A DNA stretch of 64,000 nucleotides, taken from Curtobacterium sp. MCBD17_032. Its GTDB lineage: Bacteria; Actinomycetota; Actinomycetes; Actinomycetales; Microbacteriaceae. Shown here one piece after another: positions 35,301 through 42,199 of this stretch (positions within the stretch are counted from its first letter, which is position 1; each line of letters begins with the position of its first letter). The notes beneath the pieces are model-generated. The model searched no databases. It saw only the letters and a program-made list of their open reading frames with translations, and was not told the DNA's origin. Position numbers and translations under genes: made by a program. The stretch is taken from assembly GCF_003234855.1 (NCBI RefSeq), contig NZ_QKTO01000009.1:1-64000 (forward strand), given 5' to 3'.

Positions 35301-35564
35301 GTCCGTCACGTCAGCGGTGTCCACGACGTCCGCGCCGTCCACGACGTCGACCGTCTCGGCATCGACCGTCCCGGCGACGTCGTCGCTCCCGGTTCCGACC
35401 GGATCGGCGTCCGACCCGACCGTCTCGACCGTGTCCGCCGACGTGTCGGACGGTTCCTGGGCCTCCAGGCCGCCGGACCGGGCGCGTCGGCCGCCGAAGA
35501 GGCGGGTCCGGCGCTTCGGCGCGTCGTCGGTGTTCTGGTTCTGGTTCTCGTTCTGATCCACCAT
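32340..35564 (-). CDS. rne: Ribonuclease E/G family protein
   Basis: A 1074-aa endoribonuclease for rRNA processing and mRNA decay. Residues 1-370 are disordered: an acidic Asp/Val/Thr stretch, then an Arg/Asp-rich block (RDRYERSERPERGGRGDRYD-like) likely to bind RNA. The catalytic core spans about 375-790: S1 domain (GVLEDNVLAEHY, FVDIGRGRNAVLY), DNase I-like part with VVDVNTG near 675 and VVDFIDM near 718 for metal binding. Residues 790-1074 are again disordered. I see no CPxC/CxxC zinc-link after MTRKKIGVGL, where most RNase E/G proteins have one. ATG 35564 has AGGAG about 11 bases upstream. Confidence 0.93.
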   Translation of the reverse strand: MVDQNENQNQNTDDAPKRRTRLFGGRRARSGGLEAQEPSDTSADTVETVGSDADPVGTGSDDVAGTVDAETVDVVDGADVVDTADVTDTAEADVEQAAEADEVVLETATGPVPVAVDTTSGASTAPEDVSTVTGDVTAGDVADAVAAQDDVAPQADAAAQDDITGQDETVGQTETAGQDQTAALVDTAGPDGTGVAPTAGASDVGAGADAERASRPVGSGESAELAPAEPFVPKATSTLSLIFHAPVLPELPARPERDRSGRDRYERSERPERGGRGDRYDRAERYDHDDRPERADRSDRWDDDDRDEQGGGRRRTRRRGSSSDREQAEPRRREPELITEPQRIKGSTRLEAKKQRRRDGRDAGRRRQVVTEDEFLARRESVDRQMIVRSSSSTIEIGVLEDNVLAEHYVTKSQNVSLIGNVYLGKVQNVLPSMEAAFVDIGRGRNAVLYAGEVDWNSVDTSHGRRIEAALKPGDKVLVQVTKDPVGHKGARLTSQVSLPGRYLVYVPNGSMNGISRKLPDTERARLKKILKEVLPEHAGVIVRTAAEGATEDQLTRDVQRLTSQWEAIEKKVQNGQAPVMLHSEPDLLVKIVRDVFNEDFTKLIIDGESARQTIDEYLTAVAPDLKDRVELYDGPDSFEEYRLNEQIEKALDRKVWLPSGGSLVIDRTEAMTVVDVNTGKFVGSGGNLEETVTKNNLEAAEEIVRQLRLRDIGGIIVVDFIDMVLEENRDLVLRRLVECLSRDRTKHQVAEVTSLGLVQMTRKKIGVGLRESLDEVNAKVNDNNADPGPTKGRRKARSGNGGGSTGGTGATEPKSSAHQITDDVKHALSRIAASTITHDESGQPLTGVAATASPVSPVSVATPTSPVAPATETPADSAGGSKRRRRRGSRAAGDPQQATGAQQAQQTQAAQSSTLETPAADAVLPGATAGADTADARQEAPVAAAPEVATAQTSTEQAVVPQSAEPEPAAPAAAKERPAGRRRVSSSAAITPADTTVAILDIPVGVAKREPRRVSEEAAESLLDSVLQALPEPKQPGQGRSRSRRVSSGSISAPATPSGTDGTEDDGTVIVGR

Positions 35565-35888
35565 GGACTGGCGCACTCCTCGACCCCGCACGCACCCGGT
35601 GGGTGGCGGGAATTCTCTCGTTTCGGTGCGGGCGGCGACTCCGCCCCCGCGCTCGCTGCTGTTGCGTGACCGGTCCGTCGTCTCCGCGTCCGTCGTCGTG
35701 GGCACCCGGCTCACGGCGGCTCGGCGTCAGAGGTGACGCGTCGTCCGGTCACGGTGCTCTCTCACAGCACCATCACGTCCGGGCGGTGGCCCGGCAAGTT
35801 CTCGTCGTCGCCCGGATCGGCCGGGTGACTCCCCCATCATCGCACGCGGTCACGGAGAACGTCGGGAGCCCCGTGCGAAGATGACGCC
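35565..35888. promoter_or_regulatory. 324-bp region with the rne 5' leader and divergent promoters
   Basis: No gene. On the minus strand, TTGCCG (35792-35797), a 17-base spacer and GATGGT (35769-35774) form a candidate rne promoter, giving a leader of about 200 bases. A hairpin GGTGCT/AGCACC (35753-35758 with 35766-35771) would lie at the very 5' end. RNase E genes in other bacteria are autoregulated through long leaders. On the plus strand GAAGAT (35877-35882) lies six bases before the VKOR GTG. Confidence 0.5.
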
Positions 35889-36494
35889 GTGACTCCCACG
35901 CCTGTCGCTCCCCGCCGCCCCGTCGCCGTCGCGATCCTGCTGCTCGTCACCGGCGTGGTCGGGCTCTACGCGGCGTTCCGACTGGTCCTCGACGAGTTCG
36001 AGAAGTACGAGAACCCGCAGGCCGTGCTGTCGTGTGACGTCAGCCCCTTCGTGAACTGCTCGAACGTCATGGCCAGCGCGCAGGGGCACCTGTTCGGGTT
36101 CCCCAATCCGTTGCTCGGGCTGATGGGCTTCGTCGCCCCGATCGCCGTCGGTGTGGTGCTGCTCGCGGGCTTCCGCGGGACGGGGTGGTTCTGGTCGCTC
36201 TTCAACGCCGGCGTGTTCCTGGCCTGGGTGTTCGTCACCTGGCTGTTCACGCAGACCGTCTGGTTCATCGGGTACCTCTGCCCGTGGTGCATGCTCGTCT
36301 GGGCGATGACGATCCCGATGTTCTGGGTGTTCACGATCTGGAACCTCGCGAAGGGGAACCTGCCCTTCGGCAACGGTGCCCGTCGTCTCGGGCGCGCGCT
36401 GCTGCCCTTCTGCTGGGCGTTCCCGCTGGCGAACTACCTGTTCATCGTCGTGGTGATCCTCGTCAAGTTCCCGACGGTGCTGACGACGCTCTGA
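35889..36494 (+). CDS. Vitamin K epoxide reductase (VKOR) family protein
   Basis: A 201-aa inner-membrane protein with four to five helices. It has the loop cysteine pair in LSCDVSPFVNC and the active-site CPWC in a membrane helix (GYLCPWCML), the standard VKOR layout. It should reoxidise a DsbA-like thiol oxidase and pass electrons to a quinone, replacing DsbB. The likely partner is the DsbA-like protein at 40365-41231. GTG 35889 is leaderless, with GAAGAT six bases upstream. Confidence 0.93.
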   Translation: MTPTPVAPRRPVAVAILLLVTGVVGLYAAFRLVLDEFEKYENPQAVLSCDVSPFVNCSNVMASAQGHLFGFPNPLLGLMGFVAPIAVGVVLLAGFRGTGWFWSLFNAGVFLAWVFVTWLFTQTVWFIGYLCPWCMLVWAMTIPMFWVFTIWNLAKGNLPFGNGARRLGRALLPFCWAFPLANYLFIVVVILVKFPTVLTTL

Positions 36495-36596
36495 CGCCCG
36501 CAGCGGTCATCCGCCGGGCACGTCGTCCGACTGCTACCGATGTGTGGCTGAGCCGGTCCTGCAACGCGGCTCGAGCACGTGTGCGATGCTCGGCGA

Positions 36597-36812
36597 GTGC
36601 ACACCGACGACGGCCCCAGGGACATGGAGGAGCTCTTCGTCCGTGGATCTCAGAGCGTTCGGACCAGCACAGCGGTCGGGCAGATCGCGGGCTTGAGCGG
36701 CCTGCTGGCGATCCTGACCGGCACGGTCTCGGTCCTCGCAGCGGGGGTGATCGTGGCTGGTGGTGTCGCGCTCCTCGTCGGCGGAATGCTCGTCGTGCTC
36801 CCGTTCCTCTGA
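36597..36812 (+). CDS. Small membrane protein (71 aa)
   Basis: An unrecognised protein with a short soluble N-terminus (VHTDDGPRDMEELFVRG) and two hydrophobic segments (GLSGLLAILTGTVSVLAA and IVAGGVALLVGGMLVVLPFL), the second ending at the C-terminus. GTG 36597 is chosen because GATGCT (36585-36590) lies exactly six bases upstream, as for other leaderless genes here; ATG 36624 is the alternative. A GGTCCC/GGGACC hairpin (36849-36865) follows. It may be real or a chance frame. Confidence 0.5.
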   Translation: MHTDDGPRDMEELFVRGSQSVRTSTAVGQIAGLSGLLAILTGTVSVLAAGVIVAGGVALLVGGMLVVLPFL

Positions 36813-36848
36813 CCGCACCTGACCGATGATGCGATGCGCCCGGTAGCC

Positions 36849-36865
36849 GGTCCCTCTGCGGGACC
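36849..36865. terminator. Small hairpin between convergent genes
   Basis: A 6-bp stem GGTCCC/GGGACC with a 5-base loop between the small membrane gene and the convergent GNAT gene. Weak compared with the other terminators. Confidence 0.35.
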
Positions 36866-36959
36866 TGGTGGAAGGCAAGAACCGGTTGCGCGTTCTCCAG
36901 AAGTGCGCAGGTTGGATGACGCGCTGGACGTCGGCCGATAGGGGATCGGGCGCTGGCGG

Positions 36960-37643
36960 CTACTGAGAGCGCATTGCTCGCTTCGCGCTGGTCTGCGGCC
37001 CGGAGATGCCGAGCTGAGCGAGCACAGCTCGCTCCCCCTTGGTCGTGATGCCCCAGTTCGGGCGGTTGAACGTCTCCCGGGACAGGCGCACTCGCTGCTC
37101 GTCGTCTGGTTGCTCTGACCGCGGAACCACCCGCGTGACGCCGTTCGGCTCGTAGCCGAGCCTGTACGACACCCGCAGCGATGCGGTGTTCCACGCAGCA
37201 GCGCTCGACTCCGCCCACTCTGCACCCAGGACGTCGAAGGCGAACAGCAGCAACGCGGCCCGCATCTCGGTGCCCAGCCCCTGACCCTGTGCGGTCTTCG
37301 TCAACCACGAGCCGGAATCGACGGTCTTGCGGTGAGCGAAGTCCTGGGCGGCGAGGTCCTGCGCTCCGATCACCGTGCCGTCGAGGATGACAGCGAACTG
37401 GATTCGCCAGCTCTGCGGAGAGACCTGGCGCAGGCTCCACTGATGCATCGCGAGATTCCGAGGAAGGTCGGCAGGAGCAGCATCCGTCCACGGGAACCCG
37501 AACGGCATCCGGTCCGGCTCGTGGATGCCGTCGAGAGCAGCCTCCGCCAGCGCAGGAAGGTCACCATCCTGAACAGGACGCAGCACCAGCCGCGGGGTCC
37601 GGAGTTCGAGTGCGAACAGCGGCCACAGTTCCTCGAGATCCAT
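36960..37643 (-). CDS. GNAT family N-acetyltransferase
   Basis: A 227-aa acetyltransferase of the RimJ/RimL-like type. LRTPRLVLRPVQDGDLPAL is the first strand and helix, GSWLTKTAQGQGLGTEMR the acetyl-CoA loop (QGxGxG), and AAAWNTASLRVSYRLGYE the C-terminal motif B. The acceptor (protein N-terminus or small molecule) is unknown. ATG 37643 is leaderless, with TAGCGT six bases upstream. It lies downstream of the MFS pump on the same strand but has its own promoter. Confidence 0.88.
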   Translation of the reverse strand: MDLEELWPLFALELRTPRLVLRPVQDGDLPALAEAALDGIHEPDRMPFGFPWTDAAPADLPRNLAMHQWSLRQVSPQSWRIQFAVILDGTVIGAQDLAAQDFAHRKTVDSGSWLTKTAQGQGLGTEMRAALLLFAFDVLGAEWAESSAAAWNTASLRVSYRLGYEPNGVTRVVPRSEQPDDEQRVRLSRETFNRPNWGITTKGERAVLAQLGISGPQTSAKRAMRSQ

Positions 37644-37649
37644 GCGGTG

Positions 37650-37655
37650 ACGCTA
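37650..37655 (-). promoter_or_regulatory. -10 box of the leaderless GNAT gene
   Basis: TAGCGT on the minus strand, six bases before ATG 37643. Confidence 0.5.
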
Positions 37656-37780
37656 TCGGCCCAGCCCAACTCGGTGAGACGTGTTGCATGTGGCAGGACG
37701 CGGAACAAGATCGAACGAGGTAGCCCCGTCTCGCCTCCTCTCATCAGCGATCGGCCGTAGGACGTGTTCAGTGAGGGCGG

Positions 37781-39100
37781 TCAGCGCTCAGTGTCGGCTT
37801 GCCCGCGGAGTCGACACCAGCCCGCGCAGAGGAACGCCGTAGCCGCGGAGAACGCCCATCCCATCGGAGGCGACGCGGCGGTTGCGATGAGGATGACGAC
37901 GGCGGTCCCGATCGCTGTCCCGAGTTGCGCTCCGGTGTTCACGATGCCCGCTGCGCTACCGGCCAACGTTGCTGGGACGCTGGTCCCCAGTCCGGTCGCC
38001 GCGACCGACGCCGCTGCCAGGCCGAAGCCGATCACGGCGACAGCGGCAGCGATCCACGGACACGAATCACCGAGGACCGCGAGGACGACGTTGCCGCAGG
38101 CGATGGTCACAGCGCCCGCGGCGGCCAACCGGTCCTGTCCGAGCCGGGGAGCGAAGCGGCCGGTCACGACGGCCCCGCCGATGACGGCAAGGCTGAACGC
38201 CATGAGGACCAGTCCGGACAGCAGGGCCGGGATGCCGAGCCGGTCCTGCAACACGAGTGTCGCCAGCACCGACGACGAGCTGGTGGTCGCGGTGTTGACG
38301 AAGGACTGCACCGACCCGCGGCGGAGGTTGCTGCTACGGAAGGTGCCCGGTGGCACGAGCGGATGACGTGCGCGACGGAGTCGCCAAACCAACAGGCCCG
38401 CACCCGCCATGCCCAGGAGGATCAACCCGACGCCTTGCGGCTGCGTGGCCCGCGCCTCGAGCAGGGCCGTGCCGGCGATGACCGGCATCACCGCCGCGAC
38501 GAGCAGGACGGCGCCGAGGACATCCAGTCGTGCGGATCGGCTTGGCTCTGGCTGCTCACGCACGACGGTGACGATCGCGATGAACAGGAGCGCCGCGACC
38601 GGTGCATTGACCCAGAACACCGATGGCCATCCGAGCATCGTGGTGAGCAGTCCGCCGATGAGGAACCCAGTCGCGCCGGCAGCAGCGCCCACGGCGCTCC
38701 ACGCGGCGAGAGCTCGTGCCCGGACGGAACCAGGAGCAGTCGCGTGCAGGATCAGCCGGAGCGCGGACGGAGCGGACACCGCTGCCGCGGCCCCTTGCAC
38801 AGCACGAGCGACGAGCACCTGCGGAAGTGCCTCCGCGGTGCCTCCGATGATCGACACCAGGCCGAACACGACGACCCCGATGAGGAGAACCTCCCGATGG
38901 CCGTAACGGTCCCCGAGCCGCGCGCCGAGGATCAGCATCGCGGCGAAGAACATCGCGTACGTCGTCGCGAGGGGGCCAGCGGCCGCCGGATCAGCACCGA
39001 GACCGTCCAGGATCGCGGGGATCGCGGTGACCACGCTCGTCACGCCCAGCACGTCGACGAACTGGACGAGGCAGAGCACGGTCACGACACCGAGGCGCAT
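37781..39100 (-). CDS. MFS transporter, DHA2 (drug:H+ antiporter) type
   Basis: A 439-aa major facilitator. The first helix LCLVQFVDVLGVTSVVTAIPAI carries the helix-1 motif; GARLGDRYGHREVLLIG is motif A, LVARAVQGAAAAVSAPSALRLI the R-containing helix-4 motif, and GFLIGGLLTTMLGWPSVFWVNAPV the antiporter motif C. Hydrophobicity suggests about 12-14 helices. An efflux role is likely, substrate unknown. ATG 39100 is leaderless (TACGGT six bases upstream), and a 19-bp inverted repeat overlaps this promoter. No regulator gene is adjacent. Confidence 0.88.
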   Translation of the reverse strand: MRLGVVTVLCLVQFVDVLGVTSVVTAIPAILDGLGADPAAAGPLATTYAMFFAAMLILGARLGDRYGHREVLLIGVVVFGLVSIIGGTAEALPQVLVARAVQGAAAAVSAPSALRLILHATAPGSVRARALAAWSAVGAAAGATGFLIGGLLTTMLGWPSVFWVNAPVAALLFIAIVTVVREQPEPSRSARLDVLGAVLLVAAVMPVIAGTALLEARATQPQGVGLILLGMAGAGLLVWRLRRARHPLVPPGTFRSSNLRRGSVQSFVNTATTSSSSVLATLVLQDRLGIPALLSGLVLMAFSLAVIGGAVVTGRFAPRLGQDRLAAAGAVTIACGNVVLAVLGDSCPWIAAAVAVIGFGLAAASVAATGLGTSVPATLAGSAAGIVNTGAQLGTAIGTAVVILIATAASPPMGWAFSAATAFLCAGWCRLRGQADTER

Positions 39101-39106
39101 GCCTGC

Positions 39107-39130
39107 ACCGTACGTGAACTGTCGTCACGT
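39107..39130 (-). promoter_or_regulatory. MFS promoter -10 box with overlapping operator-like palindrome
   Basis: TACGGT (39107-39112, minus strand) is six bases from ATG 39100. ACGTGA-N7-TCACGT (39112-39130) is a perfect 6-bp inverted repeat overlapping the promoter, of the kind bound by TetR- or MarR-type repressors. Confidence 0.5.
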
Positions 39131-39148
39131 TGACGAGATGGTGTGCTG

Positions 39149-40117
39149 CTACCTCGCTGTGTGCTCGAGTACCTCGGTCGCTGCTCGACCCCAGCCGTCG
39201 GGGTCGTCCCCGGGAGGCACGAGTGCCAGGGAGTACCAGAGCACGAGGACCGGCCACCAGTGGAGTTCCTCGTCCGTCAGGGCTCGGACCGACTGGTAGC
39301 CATCCAGGAACTGCTGTCGGACGGACTCGGAAACGGGCTCCCAGTCGCGGAAGAGCGTCCCGAGCATGACCGCTGAACGAGCGAGCTCGCCGATCCGATG
39401 GTCGAGTCGGAGCTCCTCGAAGTCGAGGACGCCGACGACAGCGGTGCCTGCGCACAGGATGTTCGCGGCGCGGTAGTCACCCTGCACGATCTGTACGGGC
39501 GGCAGGTCTGCAGGTGCTCGTTCGAGCAGCTGCCCGAGGACGTCTCGGGCCTCCGGGGACAGCGTCGACGGGTCGGAAGTGACCCAGCCCGCGATCTGCT
39601 CGGTGAGGGGTGCCGGCGCGGACAGGACCTCCGGTCGCGAGCTGCGCAGTGGGCACTCGCGCAGCGCATCGTGCAGCCGCGCGAGCGTCGCTCCCGCTGC
39701 ACGGACCTGATCGGCGTCGTCGACGTCGAGGTGGCCGCCGTCGATGACGCGTTGCAATCCCATCGAGATGCCAGCGCTCGTCACCTGCGCCTCACCCGCG
39801 AGTGTCGGGACCGGCGCCGACACGGGCAATCCGAGTGTTCCGAGCCACGCAGTGAGCTCGGCGGCGAACGTGAGCCGTTCGAACCGGTCAGGTGCGACCG
39901 ACCACTTCAGCAGGAAGCGATCGTCGCCTCTGCGCACCCACGCGAGGGCGTTGCGGTCGCTCATCACGACCCGCTCGGGCGACCCGACACGAAGACCCCA
40001 CTGGCGCTCGACCGCTGAGGTGACCCAGTCGGCCACGGCCTCAGCGCTCGCGAAGCCGAAACGGTCCCGGAGCACCGCATCCGGATCGTCCTGCTCCCAC
40101 AACATCTCGATCGTCAT
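39149..40117 (-). CDS. APH-fold aminoglycoside/choline kinase-like phosphotransferase
   Basis: A 322-aa kinase-fold protein, unlike the one at 9603-10865. DRFLLKWSVAP carries the ATP-binding Lys; VQGDYRAANIL is the catalytic loop (QGDY in place of HGDL) and VLDFEELRLDHRIGELA the metal-binding segment. The substrate is unknown. The altered His in the Brenner motif leaves the catalytic Asp in place. ATG 40117 follows AGGGGG. It lies 48 bases upstream of the MFS gene and may be co-transcribed with it. Confidence 0.82.
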   Translation of the reverse strand: MTIEMLWEQDDPDAVLRDRFGFASAEAVADWVTSAVERQWGLRVGSPERVVMSDRNALAWVRRGDDRFLLKWSVAPDRFERLTFAAELTAWLGTLGLPVSAPVPTLAGEAQVTSAGISMGLQRVIDGGHLDVDDADQVRAAGATLARLHDALRECPLRSSRPEVLSAPAPLTEQIAGWVTSDPSTLSPEARDVLGQLLERAPADLPPVQIVQGDYRAANILCAGTAVVGVLDFEELRLDHRIGELARSAVMLGTLFRDWEPVSESVRQQFLDGYQSVRALTDEELHWWPVLVLWYSLALVPPGDDPDGWGRAATEVLEHTAR

Positions 40118-40364
40118 CGGTCCCCCTGCATCTGCATCACGAGACGAGCGCCGAGCCCGCCACCCCACACGATCTTGCCTCGCTTCACAGGACCGTTGTC
40201 GATCGTGCCGCCGTTCCGTGCCCCGCGTCTGACTTCTTCGTGACCCGACGAGTTGGTGGAAGGCTGTCAGCAGCGGTCGATGAGATGACGTGTCACCGGA
40301 TTCCGGGGTGCTTCCCAGCGCCAGGGCCCGGACGCGACGCCCGCGGGCATTACGCTCGTTCCCG

Positions 40365-41231
40365 ATGAGCGACAACGAGAGCAAGAAGGCGCGCCGGAAC
40401 GCTGCGCGCGAGCGTGCCCGCGAGGCTCGCCAGAAGGAGCAGGCCCGTCGGCGTCGGAACAGGACGCTCACGATCAGCGGGATCATCGTCGGGTCGCTCG
40501 CGCTCGTCGCGGTCGTCGTGCTCGTGATCGCGAACTCGATCCAGCCCGTGGGGCCCGGACCGAAGAACATGGCGAGCGACGGTATCGTGCTCACCGGTGA
40601 GAGCGGCAAGATCGTCCCCGTCGAGACGAAGGGCGTCCCCGAGGGCGGGGAGCCGACGCCGACGAAGCAGGACGACTCGGTCACGAACATCACCGTGTAC
40701 GAGGACTACATGTGCCCGATCTGCAACCAGTTCGAGACCGGCAACATGGACCAGATCAAGCAGTGGGTCCAGGACGGCACCGCGACGCTCGAGGTGCACC
40801 CGTTCAACCTGCTCGACCGCGCCTCGCTCGGGTCGAAGTACTCGACCCGCTCGGCCAACGCGGCCGCGTGCGTCGCGAACTACGACCCCGAGGCGTTCCT
40901 CGACGTCAACAGCGCGTTCTACGAGAACCAGCCGTCGGAGAACACCCGCGGGCTGAGCAACGACGAGCTGGCCGACATCGCGGAGAAGGCCGGTGCGACG
41001 AACGAGAAGGTCGAACCCTGCATCACGGACCAGGAGTTCGCCGGCTGGGTCGCCGACGCCACGAACCGCGCGCTCACCGAGCCGCTGCCGAACTCCGACC
41101 TGCCGAAGCTGACCGGTACGCCGACCGTCATCGTCAACGGCGAGCAGTACAACGGTCAGGGCACGAACTCGTGGGCCGACGCCCAGGCGTTCGCCGCCTT
41201 CGTCGAGGCGAACGGCGCGTCCGGCAAGTAA
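40365..41231 (+). CDS. DsbA-like thiol oxidase (thioredoxin domain, membrane-anchored)
   Basis: A 288-aa protein with a very basic N-terminus (SKKARRNAARERAREARQKE), one membrane helix about residues 40-60 (ISGIIVGSLALVAVVVLVIA) and an extracytoplasmic thioredoxin-like domain. The active site is CPIC in YEDYMCPICNQFE and the cis-proline is in TGTPTVIVNG. It should introduce disulfides into secreted proteins and be reoxidised by the VKOR protein at 35.9 kb. ATG 40365 has TACGCT eight bases upstream, so it is nearly leaderless. The longer frame from 40290 is unlikely. Confidence 0.92.
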   Translation: MSDNESKKARRNAARERAREARQKEQARRRRNRTLTISGIIVGSLALVAVVVLVIANSIQPVGPGPKNMASDGIVLTGESGKIVPVETKGVPEGGEPTPTKQDDSVTNITVYEDYMCPICNQFETGNMDQIKQWVQDGTATLEVHPFNLLDRASLGSKYSTRSANAAACVANYDPEAFLDVNSAFYENQPSENTRGLSNDELADIAEKAGATNEKVEPCITDQEFAGWVADATNRALTEPLPNSDLPKLTGTPTVIVNGEQYNGQGTNSWADAQAFAAFVEANGASGK

Positions 41232-41249
41232 CCCGAGCGCCGGTACGAG

Positions 41250-41285
41250 GACGGCCCCCGCACTCCTCGGAGTGCGGGGGCCGTC
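41250..41285. terminator. Bidirectional terminator between the DsbA-like gene and ndk
   Basis: A perfect 16-bp stem (41250-41265 with 41270-41285) around a 4-base loop, between convergent genes. Confidence 0.85.
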
Positions 41286-41329
41286 GTCGTCCCGGTCGGA
41301 CACCGTCGGACCGGGACAGGGCAGTCGGA

Positions 41330-41749
41330 TCAGGCGAACCAGAGCCCGAGCTCGCGGGCGGCGGACTCGGCCGAGTCGGAGCCGTGCACGAGGTTCTGCT
41401 GGACCTTGAGGCCCCAGTCGCGACCGAGGTCACCGCGGATGGTGCCGGGCGCGGCCGAGGTCGGGTCGGTGGTGCCGGCGAGCGAGCGGAACCCGGCGAT
41501 GACGCCGTTGCCCGCGACTCGGACGGCGACGACCGGGCCGGACTGCATGAACTCGACGAGCGGCTCGAAAAACGGCTTGCCCTGGTGCTCCTCGTAGTGG
41601 CTGTCGAGCAGCTCGCGCGGCGCGGTCAGCATCTTCAGGTCGACGATCTCGTAGCCCTTCGCCTCGATGCGGCGGAGGATCTCACCGGTGAGCTGGCGGG
41701 CGACGCCGTCGGGCTTGACGAGGACGAGGGTCTCTTCGAGTTCGGACAC
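41330..41749 (-). CDS. ndk: Nucleoside diphosphate kinase
   Basis: A 139-aa kinase that equilibrates NTP pools. ETLVLVKPDGV opens the fold, FMQSGPVVAVRVAG follows, and the active-site His is in NLVHGSDSAESAARE. Length and motifs are standard. The GTG at 41749 has GGGAG upstream. It is the last gene of the run ileS-folC-DUF4233-ndk. Confidence 0.97.
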   Translation of the reverse strand: MSELEETLVLVKPDGVARQLTGEILRRIEAKGYEIVDLKMLTAPRELLDSHYEEHQGKPFFEPLVEFMQSGPVVAVRVAGNGVIAGFRSLAGTTDPTSAAPGTIRGDLGRDWGLKVQQNLVHGSDSAESAARELGLWFA

Positions 41750-41782
41750 AGCGGGACTCCCTGCGGTTCGAGGTGGGATGGA

Positions 41783-42199
41783 TCAGTCCTCGCCGAGCGC
41801 GACGCGACGGGCGGCGTTCTGCCGGTCGAGCTGACCGCCCTTGACGAAGCAGAAGACCCACAACGCCAGGAACACCAGGCCCACCACGACCATGAAGGGC
41901 TCGATGAACCCGGTGGCGAGGATGGCCGCCTGCAGCAGCCACCCGAACCATACACCGGCCCGGGAACCGGTCATCCGGGACGCGAGGAGGAGCACGATGA
42001 TCGCCGCGATGCCCCCGCCGAAGGCGACGGCGGCCGGCAGCGTGTGCTTGCCGTAGACGACGAGCATCGGGAAGAAGAACATGAACGCCTCGAGGCCCAG
42101 CGTGATCGAGAGCAGACTCTCGCGGGCGCCACGGTCACGACGCGGGCGTCGGACCCGGGGTGCACGCGGCGGCCGGGAGGCACGCCCCGCGTCCGTCAC
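41783..42199 (-). CDS. DUF4233 domain-containing membrane protein
   Basis: A 138-aa protein with an Arg-rich N-terminus and four hydrophobic segments (LLSITLGLEAFMFFFPMLVVYG, AVAFGGGIAAIIVLLLA, WFGWLLQAAILATGF, VVVGLVFLALWVFCF), typical of DUF4233. It is commonly found beside folC in actinobacteria; function unknown. GTG 42199 overlaps the folC stop as GTGA, so the pair is translationally coupled. Confidence 0.88.
   Translation of the reverse strand: MTDAGRASRPPRAPRVRRPRRDRGARESLLSITLGLEAFMFFFPMLVVYGKHTLPAAVAFGGGIAAIIVLLLASRMTGSRAGVWFGWLLQAAILATGFIEPFMVVVGLVFLALWVFCFVKGGQLDRQNAARRVALGED

Noticed and set aside
36185..36829. 214-aa plus-strand frame overlapping the VKOR gene end
   Set aside because: Its first part is an out-of-frame reading of the VKOR gene; only the 71-aa frame at 36597-36812 has a promoter and protein-like features.
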